Source: Salininema proteolyticum | GTDB taxonomy: Bacteria > Actinomycetota > Actinomycetes > Mycobacteriales > Micromonosporaceae | DNA: 64,000 nt | Assembly: GCF_042685645.1 (NCBI RefSeq) | Contig: NZ_JBHUNX010000001.1 | Span: 3,410,001 to 3,474,000 of the forward strand | Direction: 5' to 3' | Shown: positions 1-7,827 of the stretch, one piece after another | Layout: every line of letters begins with the position of its first letter | How positions within the stretch are numbered: the first letter of the stretch is position 1 | Position numbers and translations under genes: made by a program | The notes under the pieces: generated by a model | Told to the model about the DNA's origin: nothing | Database searches by the model: none | What the model saw: the letters and a program-made list of their open reading frames with translations, nothing else

Positions 1-1470
1 GCCACGCTCGCGGCCTCGGCCGTCCTGGTCATCATCTTCGGCTTCGTCGTCGCCGCCACGGTGACCAACGGCCTCCTCGGGGACCAGAAGGAGGTGGCCG
101 TCGTCGACGCCCAGGAGGCCCGCGACTTCCTCGCGCCGCAGCTGAGGCCGTACACGTCGCCCTCGGAGCCGGCCTTCGACAACGCCTTCCCGGTCATGCT
201 CAACCAGCTGGCCGACGACCAGAACATGGCGGCGGTCTACACCCTCCAGATCGACGGCGGCAAGGCCGCGGCCTCCAACCCCGGGGGCACCGTCATCGCG
301 CCCTCCCCCGAACTGGCGGCAGAGGTGGAGAACGGTGCCACCGCCACCCAGTACACCTCCCTCGACCTGGGCGACCACGGCGAGGAGCCCTACCTGGCCG
401 TGGGCGTTCCCATCGACCAGGCGGTCGACTACCAGCTCTACGTCTTCTACCCGCTGCAGGCGCAGGCCGAGGCCGTCAACCTGCTGCGCACCGCTCTCGT
501 CGTCGCCGGCGGCACGCTCGTGCTGCTCCTGGGCATCGTGGCCGGGCTGGTGACCCGCCTGGTCGTCAACCCCGTCCGCGAGGCCGCCCAGACCGCCCAG
601 CGCCTGGCCGCCGGGCTCCTCCACGAACGGATGGAGGTCCGTGGCACCGACGACCTGGCCCGGCTGGCCGGATCGTTCAACCTCATGGCCGAGACCCTCC
701 AGACCCAGATCCGCCGTCTGGAGACCATGTCGGTCATGCAGCGGCGCTTCACCTCGGACGTCAGCCACGAGCTGCGCACGCCCCTGTCGACGATCCGCAT
801 GGCCGCCGACATGCTCTACGACTCGCGCGAGGAGTTCGACGAGCCCACCGGCCGCTCCATCGAGCTGCTCGGCAACGAGCTCGACCGCTTCGAGTCCCTC
901 CTGACCGAGCTGCTGGAGATCTCCCGCTTCGATTCCGGCTTCGCCCAGCTGGACACCGAGGCCGTGGACGTCCAGCCGATCGTCGAGGACGTCATGGCCG
1001 GGTTCGCGGCCCTCGCCGAGGACTCCGACGTCACCCTGTCCTTCGACGCCCCCGAGCACCACATCGTCGCCGAGATCGACGTCCCGCGCGTCACGCGCGT
1101 GGTCCGCAATCTGATCGGCAACGCCATCGACCACTCCCCCGGGGAGCCGGTCGAGGTCATCGTCCGCGACAGCGACACCGCCGTGTCCATCGGAGTGCGC
1201 GACCACGGCATCGGGCTCAAGCCCGGCGAGGCCGAGCGCGTCTTCGACCGCTTCTGGCGGGCCGACCCGTCCCGCAACCGCAAGACCGGCGGCACCGGGC
1301 TGGGCCTGGCCATCAGCCTCGAGGACGCCAAGCTGCACAACGGGACCCTCCGCGCCGTCGGAGAGCCCGGCAAGGGCAGCCTGTTCGTCCTCACCCTGCC
1401 GTTGCAGAAGGGCAACCGGGCGGCCAACTCGCCCCTGCCCCTCGACCTGGAAGGAGACCAGAGTGCGTAG
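1..1470 (+). CDS. mtrB: Two-component sensor histidine kinase MtrB (5' truncated by window edge)
   Basis: This is the membrane kinase of the MtrAB system, which phosphorylates MtrA and influences cell division and envelope homeostasis. The frame is open from base 1, where it encodes a hydrophobic membrane segment, so the true start lies upstream. An extracytoplasmic sensor part follows. A second membrane helix lies at about codons 161-189, then a HAMP region, then a HisKA box SHELRTPL with the phospho-acceptor His codon at 766-768. The HATPase domain shows the N box (RNLIGNAIDHS), DHGIGL and GTGLGLAIS. The stop overlaps the lpqB start by 8 nt, the classic mtrA-mtrB-lpqB order. mtrA is expected just outside the window. 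Confidence 0.95.
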   Translation, partial: ATLAASAVLVIIFGFVVAATVTNGLLGDQKEVAVVDAQEARDFLAPQLRPYTSPSEPAFDNAFPVMLNQLADDQNMAAVYTLQIDGGKAAASNPGGTVIAPSPELAAEVENGATATQYTSLDLGDHGEEPYLAVGVPIDQAVDYQLYVFYPLQAQAEAVNLLRTALVVAGGTLVLLLGIVAGLVTRLVVNPVREAAQTAQRLAAGLLHERMEVRGTDDLARLAGSFNLMAETLQTQIRRLETMSVMQRRFTSDVSHELRTPLSTIRMAADMLYDSREEFDEPTGRSIELLGNELDRFESLLTELLEISRFDSGFAQLDTEAVDVQPIVEDVMAGFAALAEDSDVTLSFDAPEHHIVAEIDVPRVTRVVRNLIGNAIDHSPGEPVEVIVRDSDTAVSIGVRDHGIGLKPGEAERVFDRFWRADPSRNRKTGGTGLGLAISLEDAKLHNGTLRAVGEPGKGSLFVLTLPLQKGNRAANSPLPLDLEGDQSA

Positions 1471-3217
1471 GAACAGAGCCGCCGTCCTCCTGTCCGCCGC
1501 GCTGCTGACCGGATGCGGCGTGCCCTCCTCCGGCGGCGTCGAGGTCTGGGACCAGGACCCCGTCCAGTCCGACCAGGAGGGTCCGGCCGAACAGCAGTAC
1601 GTGCCGACCGACGACTCGGAGAGCACGGTCAAGAACTTCCTCCACGCGGCCGCCGGGTCCGACGTGGACCGGCAGAACCGCCTGGACGCCTTCACCGAGG
1701 AGCCGGAGAACTACTCCAACCCCGCCGACGGCATAGGCATCATCGACGTCGCCGCCACCGGCTACGACGGCCGCTTCGACGACACCTCCCACGCCACCGT
1801 CGAGGTCACGGGCCGCAGGACCGGCACCTATCTGCCCGACGGGCGGGTGCGCACCAACCCGGACCCCGCGGAGTACAACTTCACCTTCGAGCTCGAGCGC
1901 GAAGACTACGGCGACACCTGGACGATCGTCGACGTGCCGACCGACCTCGTCATGCTCCGCGACGCCTTCCACGAGCTCTACGAGAGCTCGCCGGTCTACT
2001 TCGAGGCCACCGGCGGCGGCTCCACCAACCTCCTGGTGCCCGACCTCCGCTGGATCTACAAGAACCCGCGGGGCGGCAAGGAGAGCCTGGAAAAGCGGTT
2101 CTCCTGGGTGCTCCAGGGCCCCAGCGACCTGGTCTCCCAGACGGCCCGCAACGCCATACCCTCGGGGGTCAGCGCCGATATGACCGTCGAGGACGACGTC
2201 GTGGCCGTGGACCTCACCCGCACCGACTCCACCACCGAGATCGACCCGGGCAAGATCAGCGCCATCGCCGCGCAACTGGTGTGGAGCCTCGGGCTGAACT
2301 CGGCCGCGCAGCCGCTGGAGCTCTCGTTCGACGGCGGCGACACGCGGGCTGCGGGGACCATCGACAACTGGCGGAGTTGGAACGCCGTGCCCTCTCCCTC
2401 CGGGTCCGACGAGGCGGCCTTCTACATCCAGGACGGCACCGTCTACCAGTACGACAACAACAACACCCACAACAGCACCCCCTCCCCGGTGTATCCGTGG
2501 GTGGGCTTCCACGCCGAGGGCCTGACCGCCGTCGCCGTCGAGGACCAGCGCCTGGCCGCCGTCATCGGCGACGGGCTGTACACCTCCTCTTGGAGCGACC
2601 CCGCGAACGACCTCGTGCCCGTCCTCAAGGGCAAGGAGTTCTCCCATCCGCAATGGCTGGACTCCAAGCACCTGCTGTGCATCGTCGACGGACGGCTCTC
2701 CCTGGTGAACGTCGTCGACGGCACGGACTCCGAGCTGTCGCAGTCGCCGGTCACCGACGTGGCCGTCTCCGCCGAGAAGCGCCGCGTCGCCTACGTCTCC
2801 AACGGCAAGGTGTTCCTGGCCCCGATCATCTTCTCCGGCGACAGCGTCTCGCTGGGGTCGCCGACCCGGATCGCCTACGACATCGGCGACGTGACCAGCG
2901 TGGCCTGGGCCAGCGAGTCGAACCTGTGGATCGCCGGGGCGAAGAGGGACCTGTCCCCCTCGATCCACCGGCAGACGATCGACGGCGCCGAGGGCGAGCA
3001 GAAGCAGGACGCCATCGCGTTGGAGTTCACCGACCTGGCGGCTCGCCAGGCCGACCCGACCGACCCGCAGGCGCGGTTCGGGGAGCCTCTGGTCGGGGTC
3101 GCCAACGGGCGGCTGATGCGCAGCTACACGTCGACCCTGGTAGACCTGGAGGGCACGGAGGGGGCCCAGAGCCCGTTCGTGGTGCTGCAGGGGGCGGAGA
3201 ACACCGCCCCGAAGTGA
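1463..3217 (+). CDS. lpqB: Lipoprotein LpqB, MtrB partner
   Basis: LpqB is a membrane-anchored extracytoplasmic lipoprotein that modulates MtrB signalling in actinobacteria. The GTG start overlaps the end of mtrB, which implies translational coupling. The N-terminus has basic residues, a short hydrophobic stretch and the lipobox LLTGC (Cys at about residue 18). A GerMN-type domain occupies roughly residues 200-300, where the segment beginning RKPR/NPRGGKESL and the LVWSL stretch fit the family. A beta-propeller-like C-terminal half follows. The length of 584 residues is usual for LpqB. A hairpin terminator follows 46 nt downstream. Confidence 0.95.
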   Translation: MRRNRAAVLLSAALLTGCGVPSSGGVEVWDQDPVQSDQEGPAEQQYVPTDDSESTVKNFLHAAAGSDVDRQNRLDAFTEEPENYSNPADGIGIIDVAATGYDGRFDDTSHATVEVTGRRTGTYLPDGRVRTNPDPAEYNFTFELEREDYGDTWTIVDVPTDLVMLRDAFHELYESSPVYFEATGGGSTNLLVPDLRWIYKNPRGGKESLEKRFSWVLQGPSDLVSQTARNAIPSGVSADMTVEDDVVAVDLTRTDSTTEIDPGKISAIAAQLVWSLGLNSAAQPLELSFDGGDTRAAGTIDNWRSWNAVPSPSGSDEAAFYIQDGTVYQYDNNNTHNSTPSPVYPWVGFHAEGLTAVAVEDQRLAAVIGDGLYTSSWSDPANDLVPVLKGKEFSHPQWLDSKHLLCIVDGRLSLVNVVDGTDSELSQSPVTDVAVSAEKRRVAYVSNGKVFLAPIIFSGDSVSLGSPTRIAYDIGDVTSVAWASESNLWIAGAKRDLSPSIHRQTIDGAEGEQKQDAIALEFTDLAARQADPTDPQARFGEPLVGVANGRLMRSYTSTLVDLEGTEGAQSPFVVLQGAENTAPK

Positions 3218-3263
3218 CGGCGGCGGGTCGGCCGACCGCCGGCCCGGTTCCGGACACGGCAAA

Positions 3264-3284
3264 GGCCCGGGACGAGCCCGGGCC
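3264..3284. terminator. Bidirectional hairpin terminator between lpqB and the DUF3107 gene
   Basis: The arms GGCCCGGG and CCCGGGCC form an 8-bp perfect stem around a 5-nt loop between two convergent genes. Read on the minus strand the stem is followed by TTT, so it best fits the DUF3107 transcript, but it could serve both. Confidence 0.6.
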
Positions 3285-3304
3285 TGAGAAATTCTGAGCG
3301 GCGT

Positions 3305-3529
3305 CTACTCGACGGCGAAACCGACCTGGCGGGCCTCGCGTCCTTCGACCTCGACGTAGGCGAGCTTGTCGACCGGCACGATGACCTGGCGTCCGTTCTT
3401 GTCGGCGAGGCGGAGGAGGCCTCCGTCGGCCAGCGCCTTGTCAATGGTCGCGGCCAGGTCGTCGGCCTTCTCCTTGACGTCAATGACCAGTTCGCGCGGG
3501 GCGTACTGCACACCGATCTTGATCTCCAT
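3305..3529 (-). CDS. DUF3107 family protein (TB9.4-like)
   Basis: This small cytosolic protein of 74 residues belongs to a family restricted to actinobacteria (TB9.4/Rv3208A in Mycobacterium). Its biochemical role is not known. The sequence begins MEIKIGVQYAPREL, the conserved family N-terminus. I chose the ATG at 3529 rather than the one 15 nt upstream, because GGAG lies 9 nt before it and the upstream ATG lacks a ribosome binding site. The neighbouring upstream gene encodes a TetR regulator, the same pairing as Rv3208-Rv3208A. Confidence 0.85.
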   Translation of the reverse strand: MEIKIGVQYAPRELVIDVKEKADDLAATIDKALADGGLLRLADKNGRQVIVPVDKLAYVEVEGREARQVGFAVE

Positions 3530-3771
3530 CAGCTCATTCTCCATCTAAGTCGTGTGGGAATCCCCGGTCCAAGATTACTCTGCGGCGTCGCGGGATACGA
3601 GATTCTGCGCTCAGGGCGAAACGGGAATAGCCCGTTCGGGCCCCACGCGCCGGAATCCGTGCGCACCGGCCGACGGACTCCGGCCGCCGCCCGGCCCCTC
3701 GACCCCGGTCCCTCGGAGGACTCTACTGCCCGTCTTCCGAGGGGGCCTTGCTTCTCGTCTTCCAAGGGGCT

Positions 3772-4392
3772 CTATTTCTCGTCTTCCAAGGGGAAGTACG
3801 AGATGCCCCTCCAGGACAGCGTCGCCATGAGGGCGACGGCCTCGTCCTTCGGGATCGGCCGTCCGACGGCGAGCCACTTCTTCGCGGCGATCTCCGCCGA
3901 GCCCGCCAGGCCCGTGGCCAGGATTTCGGCGCGGGCCTTGTCGACCCCGGTGTCGCCCATGATCGTGTCGGCCAGGGCGTCGATGCAGTCCTGCTCGGCC
4001 TGCTTCATCACCTTGGCGACGGCGGGATCGTTGCGCTGGTCGGAGTCGAACAGGAGCCGGAAGCCCTCACCCTGGCCGTCGACGAAGTCGAAGTAGGCCC
4101 TCATGGCGAGGTTCACCCTGTCCTTGTTGTCGTCCGAGGCGGCCATGGCGCCGCGCACGTTGTCGACCAGCTCTCGGGCGTTCTTCTCCAGCAGAGCGAG
4201 GTAGAGGTCGAGCTTCGATTTGAAGTGCTGGTAGAGGACGGGTTTCGAGACGCCGGCCCTCTCGGCGATATCGTCCATGGCAGTCGAGTGGTAGCCGTTG
4301 GCGACGAACGTGGCTTGCGCGGCCTGGAGCAGCTGGGCTCGCCGTTCGCTTCTCGGCATCCGCGATCTCTCTTCGGAGGCAGTGCTCACCAT
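3772..4392 (-). CDS. TetR family transcriptional regulator (Rv3208-like)
   Basis: This 206-residue DNA-binding repressor has an N-terminal TetR helix-turn-helix: RRAQLLQAAQATFVANGY, then the recognition part DIAERAGVSKPVLYQHFKSK at about residues 30-55. The C-terminal ligand domain ends with a region typical of the mycobacterial Rv3208 group. The start is ambiguous: ATG at 4392 or GTG at 4389 both follow AAAGGAG, and the GTG has the better 5-nt spacing. Pairing with the DUF3107 gene supports orthology to Rv3208, although the gap between the two genes (about 240 nt) argues against a tight operon. The ligand is unknown. Confidence 0.85.
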   Translation of the reverse strand: MVSTASEERSRMPRSERRAQLLQAAQATFVANGYHSTAMDDIAERAGVSKPVLYQHFKSKLDLYLALLEKNARELVDNVRGAMAASDDNKDRVNLAMRAYFDFVDGQGEGFRLLFDSDQRNDPAVAKVMKQAEQDCIDALADTIMGDTGVDKARAEILATGLAGSAEIAAKKWLAVGRPIPKDEAVALMATLSWRGISYFPLEDEK

Positions 4393-4791
4393 TACTCCTT
4401 TAAATTCGTGCCCGTGGAACGACCCTTCCAGTCTAATTCTGGCACGACTGTGCGTGCAGCGCGGTGCCCGGTGCTTTCCGTCTGACGGATGCCCTGGTAT
4501 TACCCCTGGCACAGGCGCCCTGAACACCCCTTTGCGGACGATCCTCCCCGGCGCCGATCCGGACGCTCCGGCGAGGTGTCCGGAGTTTGTCAAGGAAAGT
4601 AACGGACGTCATGCAATAGCTTATTGTCACTACTTGCACACACTGGGAGCGCGACCACCCCGGGGAAGCGACCGGGTACCGCCTTTTGTCGGGTCCTATG
4701 TGTCCTCACGTTGATATCATTGCAGGTCAATGTATCAGCCCGTCTAGACGCTTTCCCAGGGCACCCCCGGAACCGGCCCTAGACTCAGGGC
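4393..4791. other. Intergenic region between divergent tetR and SSI-like genes
   Basis: These 399 bases hold no supported gene. The right end carries the SSI-gene promoter hexamer. The stretch 4600-4740 is richer in A+T than its surroundings and probably holds regulatory sequence, but I see no defined operator. Confidence 0.5.
4780..4785 (+). promoter_or_regulatory. -10 hexamer TAGACT of a likely leaderless SSI transcript
   Basis: TAGACT lies exactly 6 nt before the ATG at 4792, so transcription would begin at or next to the A of the start codon. No convincing ribosome binding site precedes the gene, and no good -35 box is visible. Confidence 0.5.
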
Positions 4792-5196
4792 ATGATCAAA
4801 CAGATCACGCAAAGAATCACCCTAGTAACAGCCGCCATCCTGCTGGCCCTCGCGGTCGGCAGCTCCGCCTCTGCCTCGCCCACCGGCGGGGAGGGCGGAA
4901 CGCTGTTCCTCAGCGTCACCTTCGACGACGGAACCATCGCGACCCAGACCCTGGACTGCCAGTCCGACTCTTCCGACCACCCCGCCGCCCAGACCTCCTG
5001 CGAACAGCTCGCCGAGGCAGGCGGAACCATCGCCGACATCCAGCCCGCCTCCTTCGCCTGCACCCTCGAACTCCGGCCCGCGCAGTTCCGCGCGATCGGT
5101 TTCTGGGACGGCCAGATCGTCTCCTACGAGGACGAGTTCCCCAACCCCTGTGTCGGAGACCGCGACACCGGCGGAAACCTCTTCAGCTTCATCTAA
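4792..5196 (+). CDS. Secreted subtilisin-inhibitor-like (SSI family) protease inhibitor
   Basis: This is an extracellular serine-protease inhibitor of the Streptomyces subtilisin inhibitor family, 134 residues including a Sec signal peptide (hydrophobic VTAAILLALAVGSSASASA-type segment, cleavage about residue 29). Family landmarks are the LDC followed by HPAAQTSCEQL disulfide pair, the reactive-loop cysteine in FACTLEL, the WDGQIVSYEDEF strand, a final Cys in NPCVGD, and a C-terminal FSF. By alignment to SSI (Cys-Pro-Met73-Val74) the P1 residue here is Leu in Cys-Thr-Leu-Glu, which predicts action on subtilisin- or chymotrypsin-like proteases. A strong terminator follows. Confidence 0.88.
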   Translation: MIKQITQRITLVTAAILLALAVGSSASASPTGGEGGTLFLSVTFDDGTIATQTLDCQSDSSDHPAAQTSCEQLAEAGGTIADIQPASFACTLELRPAQFRAIGFWDGQIVSYEDEFPNPCVGDRDTGGNLFSFI

Positions 5197-5240
5197 AAGG
5201 ACCCCGAAGCTCAGAGAAACCCTAGAGAAGACAATGGACC

Positions 5241-5269
5241 GGCGGCCGCGGGAGCACCCCGCGGCCGCC
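5241..5269 (+). terminator. Strong hairpin terminator after the SSI-like gene
   Basis: The arms GGCGGCCGCGGG and CCCGCGGCCGCC pair perfectly over 12 bp around the loop AGCAC, followed by a T/C-rich stretch. Confidence 0.75.
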
Positions 5270-5296
5270 TCGCCGTCTTCCGCGGTCCCTCAGTCC

Positions 5297-5382
5297 GTCG
5301 AGGTCGTCGAGGTCGTCGAGGTCGTCGAGGTCGTCGAGGTCGTCGAGGTCGTCGAGGTCGTCGAGGTCGTCGAGGTCGTCGA
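5297..5382. repeat. 9-bp tandem repeat GTCGAGGTC, about 9.5 copies
   Basis: Nine perfect consecutive copies of GTCGAGGTC plus five bases of a tenth occupy 86 bp between the SSI terminator and the end of the next tetR. The unit is a multiple of three, so open frames run through it on both strands (Val-Glu-Val and Asp-Asp-Leu repeats). Nothing else in those frames looks like a protein. I treat it as a noncoding minisatellite. Confidence 0.9.
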
Positions 5383-5507
5383 CAGAGCGTCTCATGGGGA
5401 CAGCACCATGTCCCCGCCCCTGACCGGGATCGGCAGAACGCACGCACCCGGCACCTCGGCCGGAATGCGTCGAACATGCCTCCCGGCAACCTTTACAGGA
5501 GCGCCGA

Positions 5508-6125
5508 TCAGCGGTAGGCGCGTAGGAACACGTCCACTCCGTCGGAGATGATCGCACGGATCTCCGCGGCGTCCGCCGAATCCTGGTCTATCGCGTCGAG
5601 CGCCAGGCGGAGCGTCAGGGCGACGAAGTGCTGGACGGCCCTGTGCGGGTCCGACAACTTCAACTCGCCGTCCGCGGCGTACTCGGCGAACCGCTTCTCA
5701 AGCATCCCTTCACGCCGCTCGCGCCAGTCCTCCCGCAACGGCGAGCCGAGGGGCGCCTGCGAGTTCAGCCGCCGGAACACCGCATAGGTCGACATCGGGA
5801 ACGTCTCGGTCGCGACCCGCTCCGCGAAGGCGCACAGCGCATCGCGCAAGTCCAGTCCTTCGGCGAGCTCCTCGTCGATCGCCGATCGCATCGTCGCGAC
5901 CATGGCGTCGTTGGCGCGCCCCAGGACGATCCGGAAGAGGTTCTGCTTGTCGCCGAAGTGGTCGTAGACGGTGCGCTTGGAGACCCCGGCCCTCTCCGCG
6001 ATCGCATCAACGCTGGTGACCTCGTATCCGTCCGAGACGAACAGAGCCTCGGCGGCGTCGAGTACGGCCGCTCGCTTGGCCTCGGACTGCCGTCGTCGGC
6101 CCGGTGTCTGTGCGGTCGTCTTCAT
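5508..6125 (-). CDS. TetR family repressor of the adjacent efflux/monooxygenase operon
   Basis: This 205-residue repressor has the TetR helix-turn-helix at about residues 15-60 (VLDAAEALFVSDGYEVTSVD, then ERAGVSKRTVYDHFGDK) and a C-terminal dimer/ligand domain of the AefR-like group. I prefer the ATG at 6125 (GGAGG 9 nt upstream) to the one at 6134, which abuts the GGAGG. It is divergent from an MFS exporter/FAD monooxygenase operon, with a clear palindromic operator between them. It therefore probably represses both directions and is relieved by a drug-like ligand. Confidence 0.88.
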   Translation of the reverse strand: MKTTAQTPGRRRQSEAKRAAVLDAAEALFVSDGYEVTSVDAIAERAGVSKRTVYDHFGDKQNLFRIVLGRANDAMVATMRSAIDEELAEGLDLRDALCAFAERVATETFPMSTYAVFRRLNSQAPLGSPLREDWRERREGMLEKRFAEYAADGELKLSDPHRAVQHFVALTLRLALDAIDQDSADAAEIRAIISDGVDVFLRAYR

Positions 6126-6160
6126 CGTCCCCATCCTCCCATCATAAGGGTAGCAAAATA

Positions 6161-6184
6161 AAACTACACGGTGTAGTGTAGTTT
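6161..6184. promoter_or_regulatory. TetR-type palindromic operator
   Basis: The outer arms AAACTACAC and GTGTAGTTT are perfect inverted repeats separated by 6 bp. Inside them CTACAC-G-GTGTAG (6164-6176) is a second perfect palindrome with a single central base. The site lies in the short divergent region upstream of both tetR and the exporter gene. Confidence 0.8.
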
Positions 6185-6299
6185 TTGTTCCCGGGCGGGC
6201 GGACGAACACCCCGCTCACTCGGGCCCCCGGTCACGCCCCAGTCGACAACACCCTGGGCCGCGCGAGCCCGTCGCGGACCCCGACTCAAGGAGACCTCA

Positions 6300-7763
6300 A
6301 TGCAAGAGACAGGAACCGGCCACGACCAGGCCGGCCTGCACACACGATGGAGCGGGCCGCTCATCGGCCTGGTATTCGTCCTGGCCATGGTGAACTTCGT
6401 GGTCGACTCGGCCATCACCGCGCCGCTCGTCGTCCTCCCGGAGATGCTCGACCACTTCGGTACCGACCAGCCGGCGTGGCTCAACGCCACCGCGATGCTG
6501 GCGGGCGTCATGTGGGCGCCCCTGCTCGGGAAGAGCGCAGACATCTACGGCAAACGCCGAGTGCTCGTTCTGACGCTGCTCCTCAGCGGCGCCGGCGCCG
6601 TCATTTGCGCCGTCGCGCCGAACCTCTGGATCTTCGTGCTGGGACGCGTGCTGCAGGGGGCGTCCCTGGCGGCCGTCTTCCTCTCCGTCGCCATCATCCG
6701 CAGCGTCTGCGCGCCGCGCATCGGCATGATCATCGTGGGCATCGTGACCTCCGGGTCCGCGGTGCTCAACATCGCGTCCCGGTTCCTCATAGAGAAACTG
6801 GCCGTGGAGTTCGGCTTCCAGATCCTGTTCGTCATATCGGCCGCCGTCGCCGCCGCCATGGCGGTCTGCGTGCGCTCCTCCCTTCCCGAGTCCGCGATCA
6901 GGACGCCGGGCAGGCTCGACATCGGCGGCGCCCTCCTACTGGGCGGAGGCCTGGCCGGGACGCTCGGGTACATCAGCCTCGGTTCGGACCTCGGGTGGCT
7001 CGCCATCGGCCCGCTGGCGCTCCTCGCGGGCGGCGCAGCGGCCCTGGCCCGGTGGTTCCTGGTCTCGAGTCGGAAACCCGATCCGCTGATCGACGTCGCG
7101 AACCTCGGCCGGCCCCTGGTCCTCACACTCCTCGTCGTCTTCCTCGCGGCCGGTTCGTACCAGAGCATGCTTCAGCTCATCCCCCTCATCGGCGACGTCT
7201 CGGCGGGCATGGGCCTCGGGTACGGACTGGCCGACCAGGGCTCGGTGGCGCTGATTCTGGCGGCTCCGGGGATCGGCGTCATGCTCGGAGGGCCTGTGTC
7301 CGGATGGGTCGCCGCTCGCGTCGGACCCGCCTTGACGCTGGCCGGGTCGGTCACGCTCGGGACCGCCGTGACCCTCGGGATGTTCATCGGCGCTTCCCAA
7401 CTCGCCTTCGCGCTCTGCTTCGCGTTCCTGCTCGGCGTGACGGTCGGAGCGCTTGGAACCTCCGGTTTCAACATGGCCGGCAGCCTGGCTTCCCCCGAAC
7501 GGCAGGGCATCGTGTCGAGCCTCGTCATGGTGATGGTGTCGATCGGGGCGGTGGTGCTGAACTTCGTGGGCGCGGCCGTCCTCAAGTCGAACACCGTGAC
7601 CGTCGGGGGCGAGACTGTGTACTCGGCGGCGGGCGTCTTCGGCTACATCGCGATCGCCTCCGGAGCGTTCGCCGCGGCCGTGGTCCTCGCCGTCATGCTC
7701 GTGCGGAGAACCCGTCGCGGCCACGGCGCTTCGTCCGCCGACCTGGTCCGGAACGCGTCATGA
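6300..7763 (+). CDS. MFS multidrug efflux transporter, probably 14-helix (DHA2-like)
   Basis: This 487-residue integral membrane drug:H+ antiporter of the major facilitator superfamily has about 14 hydrophobic segments. A conserved loop after helix 2 (LLGKSADIYGKRRVLVLTLLLSG) is the MFS motif A equivalent, and motif C-like Gly/Pro-rich helices follow (AAPGIGVMLGGPVSGW). AAGGAG lies 6 nt before the ATG. It is probably co-transcribed with the FAD monooxygenase downstream (64 nt gap) and repressed by the divergent TetR. Together they look like a combined export and inactivation module for a xenobiotic. The substrate cannot be read from sequence. Confidence 0.9.
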   Translation: MQETGTGHDQAGLHTRWSGPLIGLVFVLAMVNFVVDSAITAPLVVLPEMLDHFGTDQPAWLNATAMLAGVMWAPLLGKSADIYGKRRVLVLTLLLSGAGAVICAVAPNLWIFVLGRVLQGASLAAVFLSVAIIRSVCAPRIGMIIVGIVTSGSAVLNIASRFLIEKLAVEFGFQILFVISAAVAAAMAVCVRSSLPESAIRTPGRLDIGGALLLGGGLAGTLGYISLGSDLGWLAIGPLALLAGGAAALARWFLVSSRKPDPLIDVANLGRPLVLTLLVVFLAAGSYQSMLQLIPLIGDVSAGMGLGYGLADQGSVALILAAPGIGVMLGGPVSGWVAARVGPALTLAGSVTLGTAVTLGMFIGASQLAFALCFAFLLGVTVGALGTSGFNMAGSLASPERQGIVSSLVMVMVSIGAVVLNFVGAAVLKSNTVTVGGETVYSAAGVFGYIAIASGAFAAAVVLAVMLVRRTRRGHGASSADLVRNAS

Positions 7764-7827
7764 CTTGGCACGGCCCCCAGAATCCTCATCGAACGCCCCA
7801 CCACATTGGAGACGAAGGAGTCGACGC

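Noticed and set aside
3554..4485. Plus-strand frames opposite the TetR gene
   Set aside because: They are shadows. The minus strand encodes a well-formed TetR helix-turn-helix with a ribosome binding site.
5297..5382. Repeat considered as a CRISPR array
   Set aside because: The 9-bp units are directly joined, with no spacers, and no cas gene is in the window.
5150..5557. Open frames on both strands running through the 9-bp repeat
   Set aside because: They exist only because the repeat unit is a multiple of three. They have no ribosome binding site and overlap a strong terminator and the ends of real genes.
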